Shown here piece after piece: positions 8,734 through 17,900 of a stretch of DNA of 25,798 nt. Made by a program: the position numbers and the translations under genes. How positions within the stretch are numbered: position 1 is the first letter of the stretch; every line of letters begins with the position of its first letter. This DNA comes from Dimorphilus gyrociliatus (Eukaryota; Annelida; Polychaeta; Dinophilidae): assembly GCA_904063045.1 (NCBI GenBank), contig CAJFCJ010000159.1, forward strand, positions 1 to 25,798. The letters are read 5' to 3'. A model generated the notes under the pieces. That model was not told the origin of the DNA. It searched no databases and worked only from the letters and a program-made list of their open reading frames with translations.

Positions 8734-9771
8734 TTACAAAATGCAATTTGTAAAACTGCAAGTCAGAAGTGTTGTCAAAGTGATGATCACACTTTTTGAC
8801 TTGATAATTTTTCGGGATAAAATATACTTTATTGATTGATGCCTTTCCAATGTCACTAACAGGACAGAAATGCATGATTGTATCAGAGATAGAACCATTA
8901 CTGTTTCAAGAATTTGGCATAATGTACTGTGGCGCCACCTATAGTCATTTTCTAGGTATATGCCTCTAAAATATAAATCTACACATGCAATGGCTAGAAA
9001 ATATGCAGATGTGAAAGAGTCACTCAAATTTAACAGTAATCTATAAGATTTTAATGACGATTTCCGTAAAGTTAATAAGAAAGAGATCAAATTTCCCAAT
9101 GGTCCAAAAATACCAAAAATCCAAAATATAGATCTTATTAAATTGATTCCAAGGAGATTTGAACATGTGTAGAATAAAGAAGTTGATGGTTTGCAGACAA
9201 CACCATTTCTTACAAATTTCCAAATATGGCAACAAAGAAAAAATGATTTACTGAAGATTTTCTTTATAGATTTTAAACTTTTAGCAATTTGAAAAAATTA
9301 CTTTGGAGATAGTGTTGTTCCATTTAGATGAAATTCTAGTAATTGTGAAATACTTATAAGAAAACTATGCTGAAAATTAAATATTTCAGTATTAGAAATT
9401 TTCAGTATCTGTAAATGTTTCAAATATTGTTGAGGAATGTCAACATAGTTTAATGGATTGCCAGATATATCTAAATATCTCAGAAAGGGGCATGTAATCT
9501 TTCTTATATACCTTACAACTATAAAATTGTTGTAAGAAAGATCAAGACTTTGGAGTAGTTTTAAAGTTACTGTTTTGTTGTTTGTAAAATTCAAATTTTG
9601 ACCAATGTCTGATAGGCTTAAATAAACAAGATTAGGAAAGATACTCAAATCTTCCAGGTAGTATTCCAAATTTTTACTTAACTTTAAATATGTTATCCCA
9701 TTCACAGAATTTATATTTTGTAGAGTTGTATTACCGGAAATGGTCAATTTTTTGATTTGATCAGTTAAATT
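8734..9771 (-). pseudogene. LRR, hinge and TM1-TM4 of the minus-strand GPCR copy
   Basis: One frame runs from the start of the LRRs (NLTDQIKKLTISGN, 9771) to 8734 with a single TAA at 9298-9300. LRR cores include YLSLSDIGQNLNF, LQSLDLSYNNF and LRYLDISGNPLNY. After the stop comes the Cys-Cys hinge (LCCHIWKF), then TM1 (GPLGNLISFLL), TM2 (LLLNLSDSF), the ECL1 Cys (STLCQIL), and TM3 ending LERHQS where most receptors have D/E-R-Y. The TAA aligns near a Gln of the orphan copy at 12659-12880, suggesting CAA to TAA. Confidence 0.8.
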
Positions 9772-10030
9772 TTAATGAAGCAGTGATTAATTTCCCACTT
9801 TCTCCAATTTTACAATTCACCTGGTGCAAAAGTACTTTTGTACAGAATTGATGTGAAAATGTATCTCTTACGTAAAAAAGTTCATCGCTACCATGGTAGC
9901 AGTCTATATTCTCATTACAAGCTTTTGTTAATAATATATATTTGGATTGATTTTTACACTTGAAAAATCCCTTTGGAACAAAAGATTCTGTGGATTGCAA
10001 AAGGAAAACTTTTACCAAGACTAGATAAAA
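9772..10030 (-). pseudogene. LDLa 6 of the minus-strand GPCR copy
   Basis: VPKGFFKCKNQSKYILL followed by NENIDCYHGSDEL matches the juxta-LRR LDLa of the plus gene (18345-18460). As in that copy, the first and third cysteines of the canonical six are absent. Here the sixth is also lost (Tyr in DELFYV). The frame closes at a TGA one frame away from the LRR frame, so an indel near the AAAATTT run at about 9768-9776 separates the two. Confidence 0.7.
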
Positions 10031-10073
10031 TGGTTAGTGTCCACAGGAAACAGTTGAATTTTGCTTGAATTTA

Positions 10074-10382
10074 TCAGTGCCAGTGATAGTATTGTTGAAT
10101 GACCATAAATATTTTGTTCACACTAGGCCATTTGTTTGCTTTCCTGTGGACTTTGATTTTTTGTATTTTTAATTTACCACAGTCAATTTCATCTTCATTA
10201 TTCAAACAGTGATTGATTCCATCACAAACCATTTCAATTTGTATACAAAATTTTCGCTGCTGACATAAATATTCTCCATTCTGACAACTTTTTCTCTGAC
10301 AATCCCTTAATTCTCCATGTAGAAGGTTCCTTTCTGTTAATAAATTTCCCATGGAATTGTAACTTTTGTCTTTTGCAAACAC
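10074..10382 (-). pseudogene. LDLa 5 segment of the minus-strand GPCR copy
   Basis: CQNGEYLCQQRKFC and MVCDGINHCLNNEDEIDC form a full six-cysteine LDLa with the Ca-binding acidic cluster (DxxDC pattern). It aligns with plus LDLa 5 (CKPEQYKC... DDELNC). The preceding segment (10383-10560) contains stops in this frame and corresponds to the linker and LDLa 4 of the plus gene. Confidence 0.7.
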
Positions 10383-10399
10383 TCAAGATAGACGTTGTT

Positions 10400-10690
10400 G
10401 TTCACATTTTCACACACATTGCCAAATTGGCAGAGTCGTTGCTTTAAGTATACAAGTTTGAGAACAATGATAATGCAAATCTGATCTACAATCTGGGAAG
10501 AAAATATGGCATTTTTTCCCCATTTCAAAACCATTAAGCAACCAGTGGATACTTTACCATTAATAAATGATTGGTCAATTGTATTCTCATTGCCACACAT
10601 TTCATCAGATGAATCAAAACAATTTCTTTCAGAATTGCAAACTTGTCCATTCTGAATGCATTGGCAATTTTTGCATTACCTAGTTTTTTT
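10400..10690 (-). pseudogene. LDLa 3-4 segment of the minus-strand GPCR copy
   Basis: CQCIQNGQVC and NCFDSSDEMCGNE make an LDLa matching plus LDLa 3 (EQCTNIEWKC, NCFDSSDEIC). A TAA precedes the first cysteine codon directly after the only plausible acceptor (CTAG). Following sequence (HYHCSQTC) may be a remnant of LDLa 4 in another frame. Confidence 0.55.
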
Positions 10691-10820
10691 CTAGTATGTA
10701 TTTGTTAATAAATGTAATATATTTGACCTACTTATTATTTCTTGAACTGCATTCAGTTCTTTCTGTTCAAAAAAAGCCAATTTTGATTTCAGATGAAAAA
10801 ACAAAAACACCAAAACAAAC

Positions 10821-11097
10821 CACAATGAATTTCATCAAATCCATTTGGACAATCTTCAATAAAATCACAAACCAATTTAGAATTTATGGTTAAATTCTTA
10901 TATGGAAAACAGTAAAAGTAATGATTGTATACATTTCCGCAAATTTCTTGAGCTTCATCTTTGTCAAATGGACAGTCAATTTCTTCATTGCAAGCATTTA
11001 AAATGTTGATGTATATTGCACTTGTTGAACAATAAAATGTGTTTAATGGAGGAATTATATTCAAACCCTCAACATTCGAGAATAGAGTACTTTTCAA
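10821..11097 (-). pseudogene. LDLa 1-2 exon of the minus-strand GPCR copy
   Basis: It encodes FYC... ACNEEIDCPFDKDEAQEIC and FYCFPYKNLTINSKLVCDF followed by IEDCPNGFDEIHC, two LDLa modules aligning with plus exon 17365-17626. The exon can end at 10821 before GTTTGTT. Upstream, 11098-12650 shows no SRCR or lectin sequence, so the N-terminal mosaic of the plus gene seems absent from this copy. Confidence 0.7.
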
Positions 11098-11659
11098 CTT
11101 GGCAGTAAAAATGTTGGGCGCTAGTTGCAGTATTGCAGTGTATAAAGAGAATACTGATGTATACCATACTTACTAGTTATCTTTTGACAAATATGACTCT
11201 TACTAATTATACTTGAGCAATCTCTTTTGAATATTTTCCATCCTGAAAATGAGATTAAAAGGGTTTAAAAAGGGGAAAAATGTCTGAATCTGTACATTGT
11301 TGTATTGTAATTGTAGGAATTTCTGCTTCTCCAGAACAGTATTTGTCTTCTTCAATCATTAATCAACTCGCCAAAGTACTCAAACAAATAGAACCTTTTA
11401 AGTTCGTCCACAAATAATCTCAATAAATGTAATTTAGGTGGAAATTAATCAACAAATTGCCAGTTTATCATCCAAAGAATATGTATTGAGTAAATGAGTT
11501 TCTAGTTCTAAACAAGTAAGCTTAAACAACCAGCTAACGGTTAAAGAATTGAACTGCCAGGCTGGGGAAATGCATTTCCTTTTATACATTTACCAAAGCT
11601 TGGGTTCAATTGTTCAAATGATTAAAAAGGGTGAGACGCAACAGTCTCATAATCCACAA

Positions 11660-11830
11660 GAAACAAAGAGAACAAAGACTATTACACCTAGATCATAATG
11701 ATAAGGCAAACATGACATGGCCAACATTTACCACTGCAGATTAAGTCTGCCTCATCAACATCTGGCATTGCCCAAGATGTCACAATTTTGACATGCATCT
11801 TTTCCATGTTCTTTGTTCCTTTGTTAACTT
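11660..11830. repeat. Possible foldback element
   Basis: AACAAAGAGAACAAAG on the left and CTTTGTTCCTTTGTT on the right are near-perfect inverted arms around about 140 bp. No target duplication was seen. The remainder of 11098-12650 shows nothing I can support as a gene. Confidence 0.3.
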
Positions 11831-11863
11831 CATAGTGGCTCCATCTAATATGGGCAAACAATC

Positions 11864-11945
11864 TATTTCCTACGAAATAAAAGCCTTTCTAAAGTTCCAC
11901 CATTATAATTTCTACGAAATAGAAGTTATTCTAGAATTCCTCTAA
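11864..11945. repeat. Two-copy tandem repeat, about 45 bp
   Basis: ATTTCCTACGAAATA at 11864 is repeated, slightly altered, as ATTTCTACGAAATA at 11909. Similar TTCTAxA(G)TTCC sequence follows each copy. Confidence 0.4.
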
Positions 11946-12420
11946 CCTAAAGTCTAAATGCCAATATGTCAATATATCTAAGTGCACAGAATCATTAATC
12001 TGCTCTACCATAATTTTTTTCTGTATAATGTTGAAAGCGATCCTAAAAATGAAATATGTAAAAATATGCACAAGTCACATGATCAAAATTTTATGACTTT
12101 ACTGATATTGTATACAATCGCCTCTTAAATTGTCAAGTTGTTTTAACTGTACAGGAACATTTCTATAATAAACATTTCTTTTAGTATTAGGTAGACGATT
12201 GTTCTGAGTAGAAAGGAAAAAAGTCTCATCAGTTGAGCTGTATATCAAGTTGATAAGAAAACTAGAATTATATAAAATAAGGTGTCAACAAGTTCATGGA
12301 CAGTCACAGACTGCAATTAGCAGCTGGAGTTTCATGACATTATGCAATACGACAAAGTTGACCAATTTCTATTGAAGAGCTGATAATTGCCAAATAGGCG
12401 CATCTATTTCTTTTGGCTAA

Positions 12421-12449
12421 ACTCTAACCCTAACCCCAACCCTAAACCT
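12421..12449. repeat. Interstitial telomere-like tract (CCCTAA type)
   Basis: CTAACCCTAACCCCAACCC followed by CTAAACC. No MITE ends were recognised around it. Confidence 0.7.
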
Positions 12450-12658
12450 GATTATTCTTTTTCTTTTTTAGCATCATAGAGTGTTTTGTAAGTAAAATTC
12501 AAAATGTCTGGGAATCTATTGACATTTCTAACTAATAACTAAAGTTTTCTGTTTACAGAACGAAAGGAATTTTGCAGGTATTTTAAATAGAACGAAAAAG
12601 GCATGTTTGTTGAGGTAACATCTATATAACTTAGCATTGATATATATATTTAACTTAC

Positions 12659-12890
12659 CAAATTGAGAGGAAAAACATATACAGGATATGTAATGGTTAA
12701 TAGTTGACATTCAACTTCTTTATTAATATACTTCCAGAAAAGGCAACAAAGTCTAGGGCTTGGAGCATAGATTGTCTTCATTTGTTTTAAATTTCTTGCA
12801 ATATTCAAATAATATTGTAATGGTATTCTAGTTTTGCTAAGATCTAAAATTTTCAACTGTTTAACATAGAAGAATACCATATTTGAATTT
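12659..12890 (-). pseudogene. Orphan hinge exon of a third LDLa-LRR-GPCR copy
   Basis: It encodes LKILDLSKTRI (last LRR), NIARNLKQMKTIYAP, then LCCLFWKYINKEVEC, the Cys-Cys hinge that precedes TM1 in this receptor family. It aligns with plus 19000-19160 (IANNLKLLKGIKT... ICCLIDEYHGSEVNC) and with minus 9297-9185. It ends with an intact donor, TTG|GTAAGT, at 12659/12658 in phase 0. No TM exon follows for 1.5 kb, and the next receptor block downstream begins with LDLa modules. This is therefore a remnant of another duplicate and not the missing part of the neighbouring pseudogene, which has its own hinge. Confidence 0.65.
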
Positions 12891-13590
12891 TCTTAATGAA
12901 ACATTGCTGAATAATTAAAGTTATAAAATTATCAGCCTTAAAATTAGCATAGATAATAGGGTATTTCTTTTTTGTATTAGTTTCTTTAATATAGAGATTG
13001 CCAACAACAAATTCCTATTTTGAATCGAAATTAAGAATAATTCATCCTCCATTTTCTTGATTTTGGCCATAAAGAATAGCTATAATGTTTATCTTTAATA
13101 ACTTTTCTTTTTCAATTACACCAGTTTTATATGAAAAAAATTATCTTTATTTTTATCGTCGTGTTTTTAATTAAATATTCATAAATACAAAGCTAAACAG
13201 TTTACCAATAATATTTTATCCCTAGGGTTAGGGTTAGGGTTAAGAGTATGAGAAATAAAGAGAAAGAAATGGCTACTTTCAGATGAATCCAAGATAAGAT
13301 CATTAAGACAGAGAGAGATCATACTTTAAGAGTTTAATAATGAATGAACGAGATTATGATCTTGCTTATCATAGTTTAAAAAACAATCTTTATTCCAGAA
13401 AATTTAACACCAAAATGTTAAAATTAACTGTTAGCTGGAATAAAATCTAGGTTAGGACAATGAAGTAAGTGGCACTATTTTGTTTTAATAAATGTCAAGG
13501 TCATTTTACAAATCGAAGATTAACTTTTAGCTAATATTTCTATCGAGTATTTCTTTCTCAAAAAACAAAAAGGGAAAAAAGGGATACTGA
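12891..13590. other. Gene-free stretch with a TTAGGG tract
   Basis: No coding signal was seen. AGGGTTAGGGTTAGGGTTA lies at 13224-13242, and another short TTAGGG motif at 13592-13600 just upstream of the LRR remnant. Confidence 0.6.
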
Positions 13591-13599
13591 TGGGTTAGG

Positions 13600-13801
13600 G
13601 TTGCGGGATCATCTGTAGAGTTTGTCGATCGAATAATCTGGATCATGTCCATTTATCTAATTGCAATCTAGGCGAGCAAGAGTGTAGACTGCTTGGAAAC
13701 GTGTTTAAAAGTTGTTGCAGTTTAGAGACATAGAATATTCGATATTTTCCAAGGACTCGTTTTGTCTCTGCCAATACACGAAAAAGCGTATCTATTTGGA
13801 T
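13600..13801 (+). pseudogene. RI-type LRR gene remnant, left of the MITE
   Basis: In one plus frame, LDHVHLSNCNLGEQECRLLG followed by NVFKSCCSLET is a clean RI-type LRR. It is ended by TAG at 13731-13733 exactly where a Leu (TTG) would be expected (SLET-x-NI). It resembles the N-terminal LRRs of the gene at 3-4646 (LKLNDCNL). No intact start or splice sites were found. Confidence 0.6.
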
Positions 13802-14018
13802 GGATGCGACAGAAAACGGCCCCAAAAGCATGGTTTTACCCTAACCCTAAACCATCCCTAATGTATCCGTAACCCTTTTTCATTTCTCCTAACCCTTAGA
13901 TGGGACCCCCTTAACTACAAATCAATAAATGCTTTTTTCCTCCTAACCATTTCTTAACCCAAAATGCTGCCTTCAAATACCCTTCTTGGGGCCGTTTTCT
14001 GTTGATCCCTATTTGGAT
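13792..14018. repeat. 10-bp target-site duplication around the MITE
   Basis: CTATTTGGAT occurs at 13792-13801 and again at 14009-14018, directly flanking the inverted-repeat element. A 9-11 bp duplication is characteristic of Mutator-like (MULE/MuDR) insertions. Confidence 0.75.
13802..14008 (+). mobile_element. Non-autonomous inverted-repeat element (MITE), 207 bp, copy 1
   Basis: The left end ACAGAAAACGGCCCCAA (13809-13825) is a perfect 17-base inverse of the right end TTGGGGCCGTTTTCTGT (13986-14002). With one gap the inverted repeats extend to an outer GGAT/ATCC. A 10-bp target duplication flanks the element. It has no coding capacity. The interior carries CCCTAACCCTAA and CCTAACCCTTAGAT motifs, so its telomere-like DNA belongs to the transposon. 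A diverged second copy lies at 24827-25014 and a lone end at 23741-23789. Confidence 0.8.
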
Positions 14019-14310
14019 TACTGTTACCTAAATGAGAAAAGTGTTCAAAGCACGGAAACCTATTCAAGAACTGTTCAAATACAGAGAAACCCTCTAGAAG
14101 GTATTAATTATATGGGAAAGGCTTGGAGAAAATTTGCAATCAACTCATCTATTTGTCGAATAGTTTAGAGGATGTTAACTTTAATAATTGCAAGTTAAAC
14201 TAGGAACAATGTCTAAAGATTGGCAATCTTTTAAAAACTGTTCTAGAATAGAGATATTCAATCTTGAATTAAATGAATCTGGTGACATTGGATTAAAGAT
14301 TAATGGTTGA
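14009..14310 (+). pseudogene. RI-type LRR gene remnant, right of the MITE
   Basis: YLDYCYLNEKSVQS (from 14010), VNFNNCKLN-stop-EQCLKIGNLLKT (from 14174, TAG at 14201-14203) and FKNCSRIEIFNLELNESGD (about 14238-14295) are LRR-like pieces in different frames. Two or more frameshifts and stops show that the gene was dead or died after the insertion. Confidence 0.5.
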
Positions 14311-14641
14311 TTGATTGATTGAATTTGTAGATTTATTTAAGACTAGTTTATCAATGAATGATATCATTTAACCTTCTAAAAATAGTATTTTATGAAATTT
14401 GAAATCAAATTAATTGTCGTAATTGGTTGTTTATAAAAATAGAAAATATTAAAGCCGAGTTTCAAGTTATTAATTAAAGAGAAGAGAAGAGAAGAAGGAT
14501 AATTATTTTATGTAAACTGATATAATTTGAAAAATAATTATTTACTATCATTTAAAGATGTTTGTTTAGTATCTAAAAGACAAACTTGTACATAGATATT
14601 GCCAGTTTTCTCTTAACTATACTTTTCTTCTCTTTATCAAC
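14311..14641. promoter_or_regulatory. Upstream region of the mosaic receptor gene
   Basis: This is AT-rich sequence with no recognisable gene, followed by a pyrimidine-rich stretch just before ATG 14642. No TATA-type element can be singled out from the AT background. Confidence 0.3.
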
Positions 14642-14961
14642 ATGTTGCTTAAATATGGCGTTTTTACTTTGATTATCAATTTTCTTCTGTTTCCTTATTT
14701 CGAAATTAAGGCGCTTTTTGTTCTTGAACCAATTAAGGAAAATGAAAATTATATTAAAGGATTTCTATTTGCCGAAACCGATGATAATTCTATTTATTCA
14801 ATAATGATAACAAAATCTATTTTTAAACTATTCCAATCTGTTAAATATCAAATCTGCAGAGAATTAGGATACGATAAAACCTATTCACTGCTTGAGTATC
14901 ATTTATCAAAAGTTGAAAATGATGCTGTTTCATTAAAATCTTGGAAGCCTTGTTGCAAATT
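14642..14961 (+). CDS. Exon 1 of the mosaic receptor: signal peptide and SRCR-like start
   Basis: ATG is followed by a hydrophobic leader (LLKYGVFTLIINFLLFPYF) ending near EIKA, a typical signal peptide. Further on, YQICRELGYDKT matches the VCRxLGY core of SRCR domains. The exon ends AAATT|GTAAGA at 14961 in phase 2. The next exon, 15024-15088, opens after TTTTCTAG in the same phase and carries LLLTCYKLNSS, in place of the later SRCR Cys motif. Several canonical SRCR cysteines are missing, so the call is SRCR-like. Confidence 0.6.
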
Positions 14962-17900
14962 GTAAGACATATAATAAGGAATTTATAGCTTTATAGCAAA
15001 ATCTACAACTTTCTATTTTCTAGTAAGTTGGAGGATGAAATGATAAATGAAAGACTATTGTTAACGTGTTATAAACTCAATTCTTCCTGTAGAGAGAAAT
15101 CATACTTACAATCTGTCTATAGATAAACTTAAAAGATACCTTTTTTCAGTTATCTTCTCCAAGAGACAAGCTGACAATGTTTTTCATCTTTACTATAAGA
15201 AAATGGATAAAATATATAAAATACAATCAAATGAAAGTAAAGTTTCCTTATGCCCAAAAAGCGTTTTAACATTAAAAAGAGATCCAATAAATGTTGATCA
15301 AGGAAATTCAGTAAATTTAAATATTAAAACAACTAATAATAATTTAATTGTTAAAGTATTGAATAATGGAAATAATTCGAAATTATATTCATGCACATAT
15401 TTCGAATTAAGAGGTTAATATATTCATAAATTATTGCACTTGTATTAAAGTTTCATGATATTTATACATCTATGAATTAATAAATAAGAATTTAGAATTC
15501 TGAGGCACAAGAAACACTTCAAAGAAAGTTTACAAAGATATTTCAAATTTAAATGGGAAAATCTTTTGTACCAGTTTTTTTTTCTTATTTAAATTTAATA
15601 ACAATATTTTTTCAAAATAGACTGCTGTACTTCTATAATTCGAAATTGTATGGTTTTGGCGTAATGTTATTTGATGGCAGAATTGACGATTTAATAATAA
15701 AATCTTTTGTTTGTCAAATAACATTTGAAACTACTGGCCCATTATCAACTCCAGCTTATAGTCTCAATATTAGCAAAGTTAAAGAGAATTTTGTACATAA
15801 AATCATTTTTAATAGGAAAGAAAGAATAATATTCATTATATCCTCTCTCTCTCTCTTATATTCATAGGGATCTAGATTTTACGCTTTTAGCAATTGTGTG
15901 ACAATCAACCCAAATTCAATTGATAACAGAAATACCAGTTGTATATTTAGACAACATCACTTGAATGAAATTTCCAAACTAAAGGCCGTTAGATATAAAA
16001 ATTGCCACTCTAAAAAAAAATTAGGTCTGGTTCTTAATTCCTAAATGAAAAGCTAATAATTGAAATAAAACCAAACGGAAATAGAACTACAAGCGCTTCT
16101 AAATAAGAAAATTGTATTACGTAATAAGCGGGAAATATTATTTCCGGTTTATGGAAAAGACCAACAAGCAGGAAAGAATGATTTTACAGGAGAATTGCAA
16201 GTGATATGGAAAAATGTTTTCTTGTATATTTCTTTTATGAATCATAGAGAGTTGTTGTTAGTTTGCAGACATTTGGGATTTAATTCCGGCTATTTGTCAT
16301 TAAATTATAGAAGTCTTTACAAAAGAAATTTCTTCTTCTTCATACCTCGAATAGTTTGTAATGAAAATTCAACAGATTTCAACCAGTGTAGCATACCATT
16401 TCATAAGTTCATTATCTCTTTAAAATTCGATTGTTGGTTTATTGTTTTTCTCTTTTTTAACTGTATTTCGTCCTTTTATTTAGATCTTTTATTGATTTTT
16501 CTAAAATTACAACAATAACTTGCTCGAGAGAAGGTGAAATGACCTACTTTTTTGAATATTTTAAAGGAATAACATACCCCTTCTTTCTCTACTTTGTCAG
16601 ATAAAGAATGTAGTGAAAAAGCAACCTTTCAATACGAAGGAGTTTGTTATTATTCATTTAAAAATAAACGAAAGAAGACTGTATTTGAACATGAAAAATT
16701 ATGTAAAAGTAAAAATTTAACGTTAAGCGATTTACCAACTTTGAACCCTAATCACGTGATCAGTTACATTAGTTTTCAATATCAAACGAGCGTTTCAATT
16801 ACATCTTGTACGTTTGTATACTACCACAATCCAGTTTTAAATCCATTATTCATGATTGTTGAAAACTATCCAGATATAAAACTACTGGACAGAGATGACA
16901 GACATTTCTATGTGACAAACACTAACTTTCTATCTGATTTAATGTCTAGACAAGACTATAATGCAATTCAAAAATCGTCTTCACATTGTTTTAGAATGTT
17001 GAGCTATAATTCATTTCCACAAAGATTGCGTGAAGGTACAATACTCTTTGAGAATAAGCGTCTAAGGTAAGTTTTGAGATGCTTAATCCCCTTACTTATC
17101 AGTTTATCAATGATAAAAGGGATTTCTTTGCAAAAGACTGGTAAGAAAATTGAAAAGTTTTTAAAATAACTTCAATGTGAAGCCTTTACAAAGCTAACTC
17201 CTCTTTAGGAGAAAATTGAAATCATTCAATGATATTAATGTGACAGTCATTAAAAATACTGATCCTCATATAAGGAATAGTTTAACACTCTGCCACAGCA
17301 GTATAGGTAAGTTGAAATCTTTTTCTCTCATTCAATTCCAAATCATTCAATCATTCACCCTTAGATTCATTTCAAAATTCAATACCAAAACTACCAATAG
17401 CCTTAAATGGGTCATACTTTATTTGTTACAAGGACGACACCTATATCAATTTTGTATACGTATGCGACGGTTTAAATGATTGTTCATCGAGTGAAGATGA
17501 AGAAAACTGCATCCACGAAAAGAGAATTTTTCAATGTTTCTCCTTAAAGGAAACAATTAATTATTCGCTAGTTTGCGATTTTATAGACGATTGCTCGGAT
17601 AAATCTGACGAAATGTTTTGCTGTAGGTAATAATTATGAAAGAAACTTGAAATAATGTGGCGAAATAAATGAATTTTTCAGCTTTTCAAACATGTACAAA
17701 CAACAGCAGGTGAAGGATCGCACTGAATATTTAAACATTTTAAAATATGTACCTAAATATCTTTCTATAGTTTCCGGTGTTCAAATGAACAATGTACAAA
17801 CATTGAATGGAAATGCAACAATGAAATTAATTGTTTCGATTCTAGCGACGAAATTTGTTATGGTAAAAAAGAATGAAATTTTACGAAAAATGATTTTAAT

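Larger units (their letters stand above)
7592..11097 (-). pseudogene. LDLa-LRR-GPCR copy, decayed, inverted relative to the plus-strand receptor
   Basis: In transcript order, from high to low coordinates: LDLa 1-2 (11097-10821), LDLa 3 (about 10690-10560), a degraded LDLa 4 region, LDLa 5 (about 10300-10170), LDLa 6 (10018-9790), LRRs and hinge (9771-9180), TM1-TM4 (9160-8740), TM5-TM6 (8676-8400), intron 8119-8399, TM7 (8118-7965), then tail exons. Each block aligns with the plus-strand gene at 17365-20661. Lesions: a TAA in frame with the first codons of LDLa 3, a frameshift near 9770 between LDLa 6 and the LRRs, an in-frame TAA at 9298-9300 between LRR and hinge, an unjoinable TM4-TM5 loop (8734-8676), and an in-frame TAG in a tail exon. 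Several introns keep GT-AG ends and phase. The family resembles relaxin-receptor/GRL101-like LGRs (LDLa + LRR + rhodopsin-type 7TM). Sequencing error could explain one lesion but hardly all. Confidence 0.75.

Noticed and set aside
9298-9300. A reassigned genetic code in which TAA/TAG encode Gln
   Set aside because: Two stops align with Gln, but the intact plus gene and the LRR gene end normally and do not use in-frame TAA/TAG. Frameshifts in the minus copy point to decay.
9887-9900. Perfect palindrome GCTACCATGGTAGC
   Set aside because: It falls within LDLa coding sequence (CYHGSDEL) and is short enough to be chance.
11530-11660. tRNA or tRNA-derived SINE (GGGTTCAATTG resembles a B box)
   Set aside because: No matching A box or cloverleaf could be drawn, and no repeat copy is visible in the window.
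12528-12710. 60-codon minus frame overlapping the orphan hinge exon
   Set aside because: It runs past the GTAAGT donor in a different frame; the hinge reading is supported by homology to two other copies.
13224-13242. True chromosome end
   Set aside because: Only three TTAGGG units, with genes continuing on both sides; the tracts are interstitial.
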